This document shows, one piece after another, positions 22,280 through 30,319 of a stretch of DNA of 30,333 nucleotides. The DNA comes from Parvibaculum sp040882025 (lineage in GTDB: Bacteria > Pseudomonadota > Alphaproteobacteria > Parvibaculales > Parvibaculaceae). How positions within the stretch are numbered: position 1 is the stretch's first letter; each line of letters opens with the position of its first letter. The position numbers and the translations under genes are program-made. The stretch spans positions 1 through 30,333 of the forward strand of contig NZ_JBBECC010000087.1 in NCBI RefSeq assembly GCF_040882025.1. Direction: 5' to 3'. The notes beneath the pieces are model-generated. The model saw nothing but the letters and a program-made list of their open reading frames with translations, made no database searches and was not told the DNA's origin.

Positions 22280-23026
22280 ATGTCGTTTGGGAAAAAGATA
22301 TTCAAGAGTCCGGTATTTACCGGGATGATCGCCTTTTTGATTGCGCTTTACATCCGTATCGTGCGGCGCACTTGCCGTTTCGAAATCAGACGTGGCGACA
22401 TTGCCGCCAGTTTCTGGAATGTCGACAAGCCATTTGTCGCCGCCACATGGCACGGGCAAAATCTCATTTTGCCGCCCTTTTGGCACAATTGGCGGGAGTG
22501 GCGCATCCTGGTGTCGAAGCACGGCGACGGCGAAATCGTCGACGGTGTCATGTATCATCTGGGCGTCAGCACGATCCGTGGCGCGGGTGTGCCGAAAGGC
22601 GAGGAGCGCAGTCACAAGCACAAGGGAAAAGGCGGCGCCGGTGCCCTGCGCGCCATGGTGCGCGCGCTCGGCGAGAATATTTCGATCGGTCTCACCGCCG
22701 ATCTGCCGCCGGGTCCGGCGCGCCGTGCGGGGGAGGGCATCGTGATGCTGGCGCGGCTCTCGGGCAGACCCATTGTTCCCGTCGCCGCGACGACGCGTGC
22801 GCGCATCAAACTCAACAACTGGGATCGTTTCACCATCAACCTGCCTTTCTCGAAGGGGGCGCTGGTCTGGGGCGAACCGATTTATGTCGAGCGCGACGCG
22901 AGCCCCGAGCAAATCGAGGCGGTGAGACAGAAGGTAGAGGACGGCCTCAATGCGGTTGCCGCGGAAGCCGAACGGCTTGTCGGCCGCACGCCGCTCATGC
23001 AGGACGCAGAGGCGGTGGCGCGTTGA
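22280..23026 (+). CDS. DUF374 lysophospholipid acyltransferase, possible LpxJ-type lipid A acyltransferase
   Basis: The 248-residue protein has an N-terminal membrane helix (about residues 11-28) and the DUF374 hallmarks: TWHGQNLILPPF (56-67, His58), SKHGDGEIV (79-87) and TADLPPGPARRAGEGIVMLA (139-158) followed by SGRPIVPVA. DUF374 includes LpxJ, a late acyltransferase that adds a secondary acyl chain to lipid A in epsilonproteobacteria. Lying 16 bp before waaA and near lpxK and an LpxL homologue, it probably acylates the same precursor. The specific chain and order are inference. Start ATG 22280 follows the exporter stop by 7 bp. Confidence 0.82.
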   Translation: MSFGKKIFKSPVFTGMIAFLIALYIRIVRRTCRFEIRRGDIAASFWNVDKPFVAATWHGQNLILPPFWHNWREWRILVSKHGDGEIVDGVMYHLGVSTIRGAGVPKGEERSHKHKGKGGAGALRAMVRALGENISIGLTADLPPGPARRAGEGIVMLARLSGRPIVPVAATTRARIKLNNWDRFTINLPFSKGALVWGEPIYVERDASPEQIEAVRQKVEDGLNAVAAEAERLVGRTPLMQDAEAVAR

Positions 23027-23042
23027 GCTCCGCGTTTCGATC

Positions 23043-24344
23043 ATGACGTCGCTCCCGACATCTTCCGGCCTCGTCCTCTACCGCTTGATGACGCGGGCGC
23101 TGGCCCCCGTCGCCCCGATATTGCTGCGTCGCCGGATCGCGCGCGGCAAGGAAGACCCCGCCCGGCTCGACGAACGCTTCGGCTACGCTTCGCGGCAGCG
23201 GCCGACGGGACGGCTCGTTTGGTTTCATGCCGCGAGCATCGGCGAATCCCTGTCGATCTTGCCGCTTGTCGAGCGGTTGCTCGGCGTTGCATCGGACATT
23301 TCCGTTCTGGTCACGACGGGCACCGTCACGTCGGCGAAATTGATGGCTGAGCGGCTGCCGCCCCGCGCTGTTCATCAGTTCGTGCCGCTCGACCATCCCG
23401 GCTATTGTTCCCGTTTCCTCGATCATTGGCGGCCCGATCTTGCGATATGGGTCGAGTCCGAATTCTGGCCGAATCTCATTGCCGCCACACATGCACGTGG
23501 ATTGCCGCTGGCGCTCGTCAATGCGCGCATAACGGAGACCTCTTTCCGGAAATGGCGCCGCGCGCCGCGCCTCATTGGCAGCCTGCTGGCGGGCTTTTCG
23601 GTGTCGATGGCGCAGGATGACGTCAGCGCCGGCCGGTTGCGCATGCTCGGCGCGCCGTCCGTGCTGTGTCTCGGCAATCTCAAACACGACGCTCCGCCGC
23701 TCTTGCATGACGCGGCCGAATTGGCCCGCCTGCGAAACGAAATCGGTCACCGGCCTGTCTGGCTCGCCAGCAATACCCATGAAGGGGAGGAACGTGCGGC
23801 TGCCGAGGCGCATCGTCGGCTCGCGCCGGCCCATCCCGGTCTCCTGACAATGATTGTGCCGCGCCATCCGGCACGTGGCGCATCCATCGCGGCGGAATGC
23901 CAATCGTTGGACCTCCGGGTTGCCCGGCGCGGCCTTGGCGACAGGATCGCTGCAACGACCGACATCTATCTTGGCGATACGCTGGGCGAGATGGGCCTCT
24001 ACTACATGCTTGCGGGCATCGCCTTTGTCGGCGGCACGCTCAGCCTTGCCGGCGGACACAATCCTTTCGAAGCGGCGCGGCTCGACAGCGCATTGATCGT
24101 GGGACCGTCCGATTTCAACTTCATTGAAGCCTATGCGGCGTTTGAGGCGGCGGGTGCGATGCAGCGGATAGCGGATTCGGCAGCACTTGCGCAAGCGGTT
24201 GGCGATCTCCTCGTCGATGGCGCGATACGGCAGCGAATGGCGGCCGCCGCAAAGGCGGTGGTGAGCGCCGACAGCGGCGCATCGTCGCGCGTGCTCGCGG
24301 CGCTTTTGCCGCTGCTTCCCGTCGGGGGGAGCGGTCATGCGTGA
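23043..24344 (+). CDS. waaA: 3-deoxy-D-manno-octulosonic acid (Kdo) transferase
   Basis: The 433-residue GT30 glycosyltransferase transfers Kdo from CMP-Kdo to lipid IVA at the inner face of the cytoplasmic membrane. The N-terminus has a membrane-anchoring helix and the RGKEDPARLDERFG motif. WFHAASIGE (residues 60-68) holds Glu68 at the position of the general base in characterised WaaA, and WVESEFWPNLI and GGTLSLAGGHNPFE (CMP-Kdo binding) follow. Length is typical. The start ATG 23043 has only a weak ribosome site, so translation may depend on the upstream gene. It overlaps lpxK by 8 bp. Mono- versus bifunctionality cannot be told. Confidence 0.93.
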   Translation: MTSLPTSSGLVLYRLMTRALAPVAPILLRRRIARGKEDPARLDERFGYASRQRPTGRLVWFHAASIGESLSILPLVERLLGVASDISVLVTTGTVTSAKLMAERLPPRAVHQFVPLDHPGYCSRFLDHWRPDLAIWVESEFWPNLIAATHARGLPLALVNARITETSFRKWRRAPRLIGSLLAGFSVSMAQDDVSAGRLRMLGAPSVLCLGNLKHDAPPLLHDAAELARLRNEIGHRPVWLASNTHEGEERAAAEAHRRLAPAHPGLLTMIVPRHPARGASIAAECQSLDLRVARRGLGDRIAATTDIYLGDTLGEMGLYYMLAGIAFVGGTLSLAGGHNPFEAARLDSALIVGPSDFNFIEAYAAFEAAGAMQRIADSAALAQAVGDLLVDGAIRQRMAAAAKAVVSADSGASSRVLAALLPLLPVGGSGHA

Positions 24345-25374
24345 ACCGCGTTTCTGGTATCCGCCGCGCCGCGGCGCCACGCCGCTGCTGCCCTCGCGTC
24401 TGCTCGCACCGGCCGGCTGGCTCTACGGACTTGCCGGACATATCAGGCGCCGCCGCATCACACCCGAGCGCGCTGCCGTGCCTGTCATTTGCATCGGCAA
24501 TCTGACAGCGGGTGGCACCGGCAAGACGCCGGTGGCGCTGACGATCGCCGAACGCCTGATTGGCGCCGGCGAGAAAGTGCATTTCCTGACGCGCGGCTAT
24601 GGCGGCCGCGAGCGGGGACCCATCCGCGTCGATCCGGCGCGGCACAGCGCGGCGGATGTCGGCGACGAACCGCTTTTGCTTGCCGCCGTTGCGCCGGCAT
24701 GGGTATCGGTCCGGCGGCCCGAGGGCGCCGCGGCGGCGATACGCGGCGGCGCTGAGATCATCGTCATGGATGATGGCTTCCAGAACCCGCATCTGGCCAA
24801 GGATTTCTCGATCCTGGTCGTCGACGCCGCGACAGGTGTCGGCAATGGGCGCCTGATACCGGCCGGCCCCTTGCGCGAGCGCGTCGATGACGCGCTCGAA
24901 CGCGCTCATGCGATCGTCCTGAACGGCAGGGGGCATGCGGCGGATGGAATCGCGGCCAGGGCCCGGGCGCGCGGCTTGCCGGTCTTCAACGCCATCACGC
25001 GGCCGGCCTCGCCGCTCGATTTCGGCGACATGCCGCTTCTTGCCTTTGCCGGCATTGGGCGGCCGGAAAAATTCTACCGGACGCTCGCCGATCTCGGTGC
25101 CGAGGTGGCGGGCACGATCGATTTCGCAGATCACCACATGTACACCGAAAGCGACGCGCTGCGCCTTCTCGTCAGGGCGCGCGAGCGCGGCGCGCGCCTC
25201 ATCACCACGGAGAAGGACGCCGCGCGCCTGGCTCATGCGCAGGCCGGAAGTGCTCGGGCGCGGCTGCGCGATGCCGCGATGCAGCTGCCCGTCCGTGCAT
25301 TGATCGCCAACATCGACACGTTGATGGCACAGATAGGCGACGCGGCAAGACGCGCACGGCGCCGTCGAAGCTGA
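24337..25374 (+). CDS. lpxK: Tetraacyldisaccharide 4'-kinase
   Basis: The 345-residue membrane-associated kinase phosphorylates the 4' position of the lipid A disaccharide. It has the N-terminal amphipathic/hydrophobic helix, the P-loop GNLTAGGTGKT (residues 54-64), RGYGG, GDEPLLLA, MDDGFQN and FADHHMYTESD, all in the expected order. A GGGGGGAG ribosome site lies just before ATG 24337, inside the end of waaA. The C-terminus is Arg-rich. Confidence 0.94.
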   Translation: MREPRFWYPPRRGATPLLPSRLLAPAGWLYGLAGHIRRRRITPERAAVPVICIGNLTAGGTGKTPVALTIAERLIGAGEKVHFLTRGYGGRERGPIRVDPARHSAADVGDEPLLLAAVAPAWVSVRRPEGAAAAIRGGAEIIVMDDGFQNPHLAKDFSILVVDAATGVGNGRLIPAGPLRERVDDALERAHAIVLNGRGHAADGIAARARARGLPVFNAITRPASPLDFGDMPLLAFAGIGRPEKFYRTLADLGAEVAGTIDFADHHMYTESDALRLLVRARERGARLITTEKDAARLAHAQAGSARARLRDAAMQLPVRALIANIDTLMAQIGDAARRARRRRS

Positions 25375-25391
25375 TATGATTCGCCAAAGGC

Positions 25392-26276
25392 ATGGCAAAG
25401 AAACACACCTTCACACATCTGCTGGAATACGCGGCGCTGAAGGCCTCGCTCGCTCTTTTCGGCGTGATGGGGCTTGACCGGGCCTCGACGGCCGGCGGCA
25501 GCCTGGCGCGCTTCGTTGGCCCGAAGCTCGGCGTCTCCCGGCGCGCGCGCGCCAACATCCGCCGCGCCATGCCGGAGTTGTCGCCGGAAGAGGTCGAGCG
25601 CATCGTCGTCGACATGTGGGACAATCTCGGCCGCACCATCGGCGAATATGCGCATCTGGAGCGCTTCGGGCGTCCGGAAGAACGGCACCGTATCGACGTT
25701 GTCGGCGCCGCTGCGCTGCGCGCCATGGCCGAAGCTGAATGCGGCGGCGTCATTGTGTCCGGCCACTTCGCCAATTGGGAGCTGCTGCCCGTCGTGATGC
25801 AGTTGGAAGGGCTTGAGGGTGGCGAGGTCTATCGCCATGCCAACAACCCCTTCGTCAACGAGTGGATGGTGTCGCTGCGGCAGCGCGCAACGGGCGGCGC
25901 GACGCAGATTCCCAAAGGCGGTGCGGGCGCGCGTGTCATCGTGAAGCTGATGCGCGAGGATAAATTCGTCGCCATGCTGACCGATCAGAAAATGAATGAC
26001 GGCGTCGAGGCGCGCCTGTTCGGATTGCGCGCCATGACGGCGGGCGCGCCGGCGGGCCTGGCCGTGCGCTATAACGTGCCGGTTGTGCCGGTCGGTATCG
26101 AGCGTCTCGAAGGCGCGCATTTCCGCATCACCGTCTACGACCCGATCACGGCGCGCCCGAACGCCGAGCCCTTCGAGGAGACGCTCCGCATCGCGCAAGA
26201 GGTCAACGATTTCCTCGAGGCGCGCATTCGCGAGCGCCCGCATGAATGGCTCTGGCTGCACAATCGCTGGAGCTAG
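25392..26276 (+). CDS. LpxL/HtrB-type lipid A late acyltransferase
   Basis: The 294-residue membrane acyltransferase has the LpxL family catalytic motif HFANWE (His125 to Glu130, the HX4E dyad), RRARANIRRAMPELS near the N-terminus, LTDQKMNDGV in the middle, and the WLWLHNRWS ending. It adds a secondary acyl chain to Kdo-lipid A. It begins 17 bp after lpxK. Its TAG stop (26274-26276) is the first three bases of the 104-bp palindromic element that follows. LpxL or LpxM specificity is not clear. Confidence 0.88.
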   Translation: MAKKHTFTHLLEYAALKASLALFGVMGLDRASTAGGSLARFVGPKLGVSRRARANIRRAMPELSPEEVERIVVDMWDNLGRTIGEYAHLERFGRPEERHRIDVVGAAALRAMAEAECGGVIVSGHFANWELLPVVMQLEGLEGGEVYRHANNPFVNEWMVSLRQRATGGATQIPKGGAGARVIVKLMREDKFVAMLTDQKMNDGVEARLFGLRAMTAGAPAGLAVRYNVPVVPVGIERLEGAHFRITVYDPITARPNAEPFEETLRIAQEVNDFLEARIRERPHEWLWLHNRWS

Positions 26277-26377
26277 AGCATTTTCCGGTCAAGTGGACGC
26301 CGGTTGACCGTAGAAAATGCGACCAAACAAAGGAATCTGGAGCAGGTTGCGATCCCGTCGGAACGCAACCTGCTCTA
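26274..26377. repeat. 104-bp double-hairpin intergenic element with inverted ends
   Basis: The element begins TAGAGCA (26274-26280) and ends TGCTCTA (26371-26377), exact inverses. Inside are two strong hairpins. The first pairs GCATTTTC+CGGTCAA (26278-26292) with TTGACCG+ta+GAAAATGC (26304-26320). The second pairs a perfect 12-bp stem, GAGCAGGTTGCG (26340-26351) with CGCAACCTGCTC (26364-26375). It resembles dispersed palindromic repeats I recall from Hyphomicrobiales-like alphaproteobacteria, which also read AGAGCATTTTCCGG at their start. The TAG at each end is the stop codon of the flanking gene. It probably acts as a bidirectional terminator or mRNA stabiliser. Confidence 0.75.
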
Positions 26378-27229
26378 ATTCCCGCCGGTGGCGACCGCCG
26401 CGCCGTCCGGCATCGGACCGACGAGATTGACCGGATCGAGTTGGGCGCCGCGCCAGAACAGGCCCCAGTGCAGATGCGGGCCGGTCGCCCGGCCGGTCGC
26501 CCCGACGGCGCCGATGGTATCGCCGCGTGCGACCCTTTGGCCTTCCGTCACATCGACCCGGCTCATATGCATCATGACGCTGGTGACGCCATGCCCGTGG
26601 TCGAGAAAGACGAGACCGCCCTCGAAATACATGTCGGACTGGGCGAGCGTCACGATGCCGGCCTGCGGCGCGGCGATGGGCGTGCCCGTGGGCGCGGCGA
26701 CGTCGACGCCGTAATGAGGCCGGCGCGGTTCGCCATTGTAGATGCGCTGCGAACCGAAGACGCCGGTAACCGGCCCGCGCGCCGGCCAGATGAAGGGCAG
26801 GGCGAACCAGCTGTCGTCGACGCGCACCGCCCGCGCCGCCGTCTTCAATTCGCGTTCCTCCGCGATCCGCGCCAGCGTCTCGGGTGGCGGCGTCACATAT
26901 TTCTGCGGCAATCCGTCGATGCGCTGGATCGCCCAGTCGCGCGGCGCGACTTCGAGAACGCGCTCGATGACCGTCCCGTCGGGATAGGCGACGGCGAGGC
27001 GGGCCGTGCGGCCATGATCGCGGTCGAGGCCGAAAGCGAAAACGCCGTCTTCGTCCACGCGAAGCGCCGCGCCATCAAGCGTCGCCCGCGCGTCGGGAAC
27101 CGCCATGCCGATGATCAGCGCCCCTTGCTGCAACGGACCGCGAAGTTCGAGAGCGGGATGGTGGCCGCTCTCCGCCAGCACGGGCGCGGCGAAAAACAGA
27201 GCGGCAATGAGAGCGGTCAGCCGCCTCAT
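26375..27229 (-). CDS. Secreted M23 family metallopeptidase (LytM-like)
   Basis: The 284-residue protein starts at ATG 27229 with a clear signal peptide, MRRLTALIAALFFAAPVLAE, so it acts in the periplasm. The C-terminal LytM domain carries the zinc ligands of M23 peptidases in HYGVDVAAPTGTP (HxxxD) and the HLHW motif (TGPHLHWGLF). These enzymes cut peptidoglycan cross-bridges and stems. The N-terminal part, about 110 residues of beta-rich sequence (GMAVPDARATLDG...), has no name I know. All metal ligands are present, so it should be catalytic. The start overlaps the DUF2093 stop (27226-27229), coupling the two. Its stop is supplied by the 104-bp element. Confidence 0.88.
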   Translation of the reverse strand: MRRLTALIAALFFAAPVLAESGHHPALELRGPLQQGALIIGMAVPDARATLDGAALRVDEDGVFAFGLDRDHGRTARLAVAYPDGTVIERVLEVAPRDWAIQRIDGLPQKYVTPPPETLARIAEERELKTAARAVRVDDSWFALPFIWPARGPVTGVFGSQRIYNGEPRRPHYGVDVAAPTGTPIAAPQAGIVTLAQSDMYFEGGLVFLDHGHGVTSVMMHMSRVDVTEGQRVARGDTIGAVGATGRATGPHLHWGLFWRGAQLDPVNLVGPMPDGAAVATGGN

Positions 27230-27444
27230 GTCGCCGCTTGCAGCTCGAGATAGCGCTTCAGGGATATGTCGGCGCTGGCATAGGCCTCCTGCAGATCCAC
27301 GCTCCAGTAGCGCAATTCGTCGAGCGAAATGCGTGCGCCCGTCACCGCACAGATCACATAGGCCCCGGGCCGCACGACGTGAAACTCGCCATCGCCATAG
27401 ACGAGCTCGGCTTCGCCCCCGCCCATTTTTTCCATTCTGTTCAT
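27226..27444 (-). CDS. DUF2093 family protein
   Basis: The 72-residue protein of unknown function contains the conserved-looking core GEFHVVRPGAYVICAVTG and RYWSVDLQEAYAS followed by SLKRYLE. DUF2093 is a small alphaproteobacterial family that I recall near lpxK/lpxL or xseA genes. It starts at ATG 27444 with no Shine-Dalgarno, 31 bp after the xseA stop. A promoter-like TTGATC-N17-TATAGT lies such that the transcript would begin at the ATG itself (see the promoter entry). The M23 gene follows with a 4-bp overlap. Confidence 0.8.
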   Translation of the reverse strand: MNRMEKMGGGEAELVYGDGEFHVVRPGAYVICAVTGARISLDELRYWSVDLQEAYASADISLKRYLELQAAT

Positions 27445-27450
27445 GGCGCA

Positions 27451-27479
27451 ACTATAGCCCGGGCCGGCGCGCCGATCAA
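27451..27479 (-). promoter_or_regulatory. Possible promoter giving a leaderless DUF2093-M23 mRNA
   Basis: On the minus strand TTGATC (27479-27474) and TATAGT (27456-27451) are 17 bp apart. Six bases then separate the -10 from ATG 27444, so transcription would start at the A of the start codon. The -35 overlaps the xseA stop. There is no Shine-Dalgarno, consistent with a leaderless message. Confidence 0.4.
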
Positions 27480-28909
27480 AGCAGGCTCCCCTGCGGACTG
27501 TCGGGCTTGCTCTTCGGCGCGGACCGCGGCTTTTCCGGCGTGGCCGCCACAACGGTCGCGCCGAGCCTGTCATCGGCGAATTCGATCTCGAGCGGGGCGC
27601 CGGCTTTCTGGCCCTTGCCGCTGCGCAGGGGCGTGCCGGCGCCGTCGCGCACCACCGCATAGCCGCGTTTCAGGACGCCCTGATAGGAATAGCTTTCGAG
27701 CAGCTTTGCCTGTCCGTCCAGCATGCGCGCGAGATCGGTCACCCGCCGCCGTTCCGCCCGCGTCAGCCTTTCGAGCATTTGCGGCAGCGCCTTGCGTTCG
27801 TTCGCAATGCGCAATCGGATCGGCCGGTCGGCGAGGCGGCCCTCGACGCGATGCAGCATCGCGCGCTTGACCTCCGCCGCGCGCGCCAGCGCCCGCCCGA
27901 GCCGGTCGCTCGCCGCGTCGAAGCGCTGGCGCGGCAGCGCCACGATGTCGGCAAGCCGCGGCAGCCCGCGTGCCAGCCCACGCAATTCGTTGCGCGCCGC
28001 CTCGATCGTGCGCGCCTCGGCCCGCATCAGCCGCCGGGCGCGGTCCTGCACCTCGGCGATCAGATCGGCGCGCACCGGCACCGCCATTTCGGCGGCGGCC
28101 GTCGGCGTCGGCGCCCGGCGGTCGGCGGCGAAATCGATCAGCGTCGTGTCGGTCTCGTGGCCGACGGCCGAGATCAGCGGAATCGTGCTGGCCGCCGCCG
28201 CCCGCACGACGATTTCCTCGTTGAAGGACCACAGATCCTCGATCGAGCCGCCGCCCCGCGCGACGATCAGCAGATCGGGCCGCGGCACCCGGCCGCCTTT
28301 GTCGAGCCGGTTGAAGCCTTCGATGGCCGCCGCAACCTCGGCCGCCGACGTCTCGCCTTGCACCCGCACGGGCCAGACGACGACATGGCAGGGGAAGCGG
28401 TCGGAGAGGCGGTGCAGGATGTCGCGAATGACGGCGCCGGTGGGGCTCGTCACGACGCCGATGACGCCGGGCAGGAAAGGGATCGGCCGCTTGCGCTCGG
28501 GCGCGAACAGACCCTCGGCGGTGAGCTTCCGGCGGCGTTCCTCGAGAAGCGCCATCAGCGCGCCGGCGCCGGCCGGCTCCAGATGCTCGATCACGATCTG
28601 GTATTTCGAGCTTCCCGGGTAGGTGGTGAGCTTCCCCGTCGCGATCGCCTCCATGCCCTCTTCGGGCTTGAAGCGCAGCTTGCCGAAATTGCCTTTCCAG
28701 ATCACCGCGTCGATGCGCGCCTTGTCGTCTTTCAGGCCGAAATAGCAATGGCCGGAGGAATGCGGACCCCGGTAGCCGGTGATTTCGCCGCGCACGCGGA
28801 CATGGCCATAGGTCTCCTCCACGGTCTTTTTCAGCGCGAAGGAAATCTCGCTGACCGAGAATTCATGGATGTTGCCGGAGGCGGAGCCTTGTGTTTCCGA
28901 AGGGGCCAT
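27476..28909 (-). CDS. xseA: Exodeoxyribonuclease VII large subunit
   Basis: The 477-residue protein is the large subunit of exonuclease VII, which with XseB degrades single-stranded DNA. It has an N-terminal OB-fold (about residues 15-110, with VRVRGEITGYRGPHSSGHCYF), the catalytic core with GVVTSPTGAVIRDILHRLSD, VARGGGSIEDLWSFNEE and the SAVGHETDTTLIDFAAD block, then a long coiled-coil region (about 290-400) and a C-terminal segment with YSYQGVLKRGYAVVRD. The start is ATG 28909 (MAPSETQG). The frame is open far upstream, but that is antisense to purD. No xseB is in the window. It is first in a unit with DUF2093 and the M23 gene. Confidence 0.94.
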   Translation of the reverse strand: MAPSETQGSASGNIHEFSVSEISFALKKTVEETYGHVRVRGEITGYRGPHSSGHCYFGLKDDKARIDAVIWKGNFGKLRFKPEEGMEAIATGKLTTYPGSSKYQIVIEHLEPAGAGALMALLEERRRKLTAEGLFAPERKRPIPFLPGVIGVVTSPTGAVIRDILHRLSDRFPCHVVVWPVRVQGETSAAEVAAAIEGFNRLDKGGRVPRPDLLIVARGGGSIEDLWSFNEEIVVRAAAASTIPLISAVGHETDTTLIDFAADRRAPTPTAAAEMAVPVRADLIAEVQDRARRLMRAEARTIEAARNELRGLARGLPRLADIVALPRQRFDAASDRLGRALARAAEVKRAMLHRVEGRLADRPIRLRIANERKALPQMLERLTRAERRRVTDLARMLDGQAKLLESYSYQGVLKRGYAVVRDGAGTPLRSGKGQKAGAPLEIEFADDRLGATVVAATPEKPRSAPKSKPDSPQGSLL

Positions 28910-29035
28910 AAAGGGCTTTCTGGCTGGGGCGCGGGGCGGTTTGCCGTCTGTGACCCCCATGTTACAAGGAAACCCCTTCGCGCCCCACCCCCGGGACGGG
29001 GCCGGAGCCGCTTTACCCTCAAGGGATGGCAACCC

Positions 29036-30319
29036 ATGAATATTCTCGTCATCGGCTCTGGCGGCCGGGAGCATGCGCTGTGCTGGGCGCTCCGCAAAAG
29101 CCCTCTCTGCGAGGCTCTCTACTGCGCGCCGGGCAATGGTGGCATCGCCGGGGTTGCAACCTGCACTCCCCTTTCGCCCGACGATTTCGACGCCATTATC
29201 GCCTTCTGCCGCGACAAGAACATTGGCTTCGTCGTCGTCGGGCCGGAAGACCCGCTGGTCGCCGGCCTGGTCGACCGCCTCGACGCCGAAGGGATCGCGA
29301 GTTTCGGGCCCTCGGCCGCGGCGGCGCAGCTTGAAGGCTCGAAAGGCTTCACCAAGGATCTGTGCGCCGAATGGAACATTCCGACGGCGGCCTATGGCCG
29401 CTTCCCGGAGGCGGCGTCGGCAAAGGACTTCATCCGCAAGAAGGGCGCCCCCATCGTCGTCAAGGCCGACGGGCTTGCCGCCGGCAAGGGTGTCGTCGTC
29501 GCGCTCACGGGGGCCGAAGCCGAGGCGGCCGTCGACGAAATTTTTTCGGGCCGTTTCGGCGCGGCCGGCGCCGAAGTGGTGGTTGAGGAATTTCTCGAGG
29601 GCGAGGAGGCGAGCTTCTTCGCCTTGTGCGACGGCGAGGTCGCGCTGCCGCTCGCAACCGCGCAGGACCACAAGCGCGTCTTCGATGGCGACAAGGGCCC
29701 GAACACCGGCGGCATGGGCGCCTATTCGCCGGCGCCGGTAATGACGCCGGGCCTTTGCGCGCGCGCGATGCGCGAAATCGTCGAGCCGACGGTGAAGGCG
29801 ATGGCCGCGCGCGGCACGCCCTTCAAGGGGGTGCTTTATGCGGGCCTCATGCTGACGAAGGACGGCCCGAAGTTGATCGAATACAACGCCCGCTTTGGCG
29901 ATCCCGAGACGCAGGTCCTGATGATGCGCCTCGATTGCGATCTGCTGCCGCTGCTGATCGCCTGCCATGAAGGCACGCTCGCCTCGGCCGGCCTGCGCTG
30001 GAAGGACGAGGCGGCGCTCACCGTCGTCATGGCCGCGAACGGCTATCCGGGTGGCTATGAAAAGAACACGGAGATACGGGGCCTCGAAGCGGCGGGCGCC
30101 ATCGAAGGTATCGCGATTTTTCATGCCGGCACGAAGGCCGAAGGCGGAAAGATCCTCGCCACCGGTGGCCGCGTCCTCAACGTCACCGCCACCGGCGCGA
30201 CTGTCGCCGAAGCGCAGGCCCGCGCCTACCGCGCCGTGGCGAAGATCGACTGGCCGGAAGGCTTCTGCCGCCGCGACATCGGTTACCGCGCCATCGAGCG
30301 CGAAAAGCAGAACGCGTGA
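29036..30319 (+). CDS. purD: Phosphoribosylamine--glycine ligase (GAR synthetase)
   Basis: The 427-residue ATP-grasp enzyme makes glycinamide ribonucleotide in the second step of purine synthesis. Visible are the N-terminal MNILVIGSGGREHAL, GPEDPLVAG, the ATP-grasp lysine region VVKADGLAAGKGVVVA, DHKRVFDGDKGPNTGGMGAY and YNARFGDPETQ. Length is standard and the gene is complete. The start ATG 29036 has AAGGGA about ten bases upstream. It is divergent from xseA with a 126-bp gap that must hold both promoters. That gap also contains a 9-bp inverted repeat, TGGGGCGCG (28925-28933) and CGCGCCCCA (28979-28987), which I cannot interpret. Confidence 0.95.
   Translation: MNILVIGSGGREHALCWALRKSPLCEALYCAPGNGGIAGVATCTPLSPDDFDAIIAFCRDKNIGFVVVGPEDPLVAGLVDRLDAEGIASFGPSAAAAQLEGSKGFTKDLCAEWNIPTAAYGRFPEAASAKDFIRKKGAPIVVKADGLAAGKGVVVALTGAEAEAAVDEIFSGRFGAAGAEVVVEEFLEGEEASFFALCDGEVALPLATAQDHKRVFDGDKGPNTGGMGAYSPAPVMTPGLCARAMREIVEPTVKAMAARGTPFKGVLYAGLMLTKDGPKLIEYNARFGDPETQVLMMRLDCDLLPLLIACHEGTLASAGLRWKDEAALTVVMAANGYPGGYEKNTEIRGLEAAGAIEGIAIFHAGTKAEGGKILATGGRVLNVTATGATVAEAQARAYRAVAKIDWPEGFCRRDIGYRAIEREKQNA

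Noticed and set aside
28925..28987. A 9-bp inverted repeat (TGGGGCGCG / CGCGCCCCA) in the xseA-purD gap as a riboswitch or operator.
   Set aside because: The arms are GC-only and 45 bp apart in GC-rich DNA, with no purine-riboswitch core. I cannot distinguish it from chance.
27476..30124. Very long minus-strand open frame (about 880 codons) running through xseA and on across purD.
   Set aside because: Only the part below 28909 matches XseA. The upstream extension is antisense to the clearly real purD and has composition typical of a GC-rich shadow frame.
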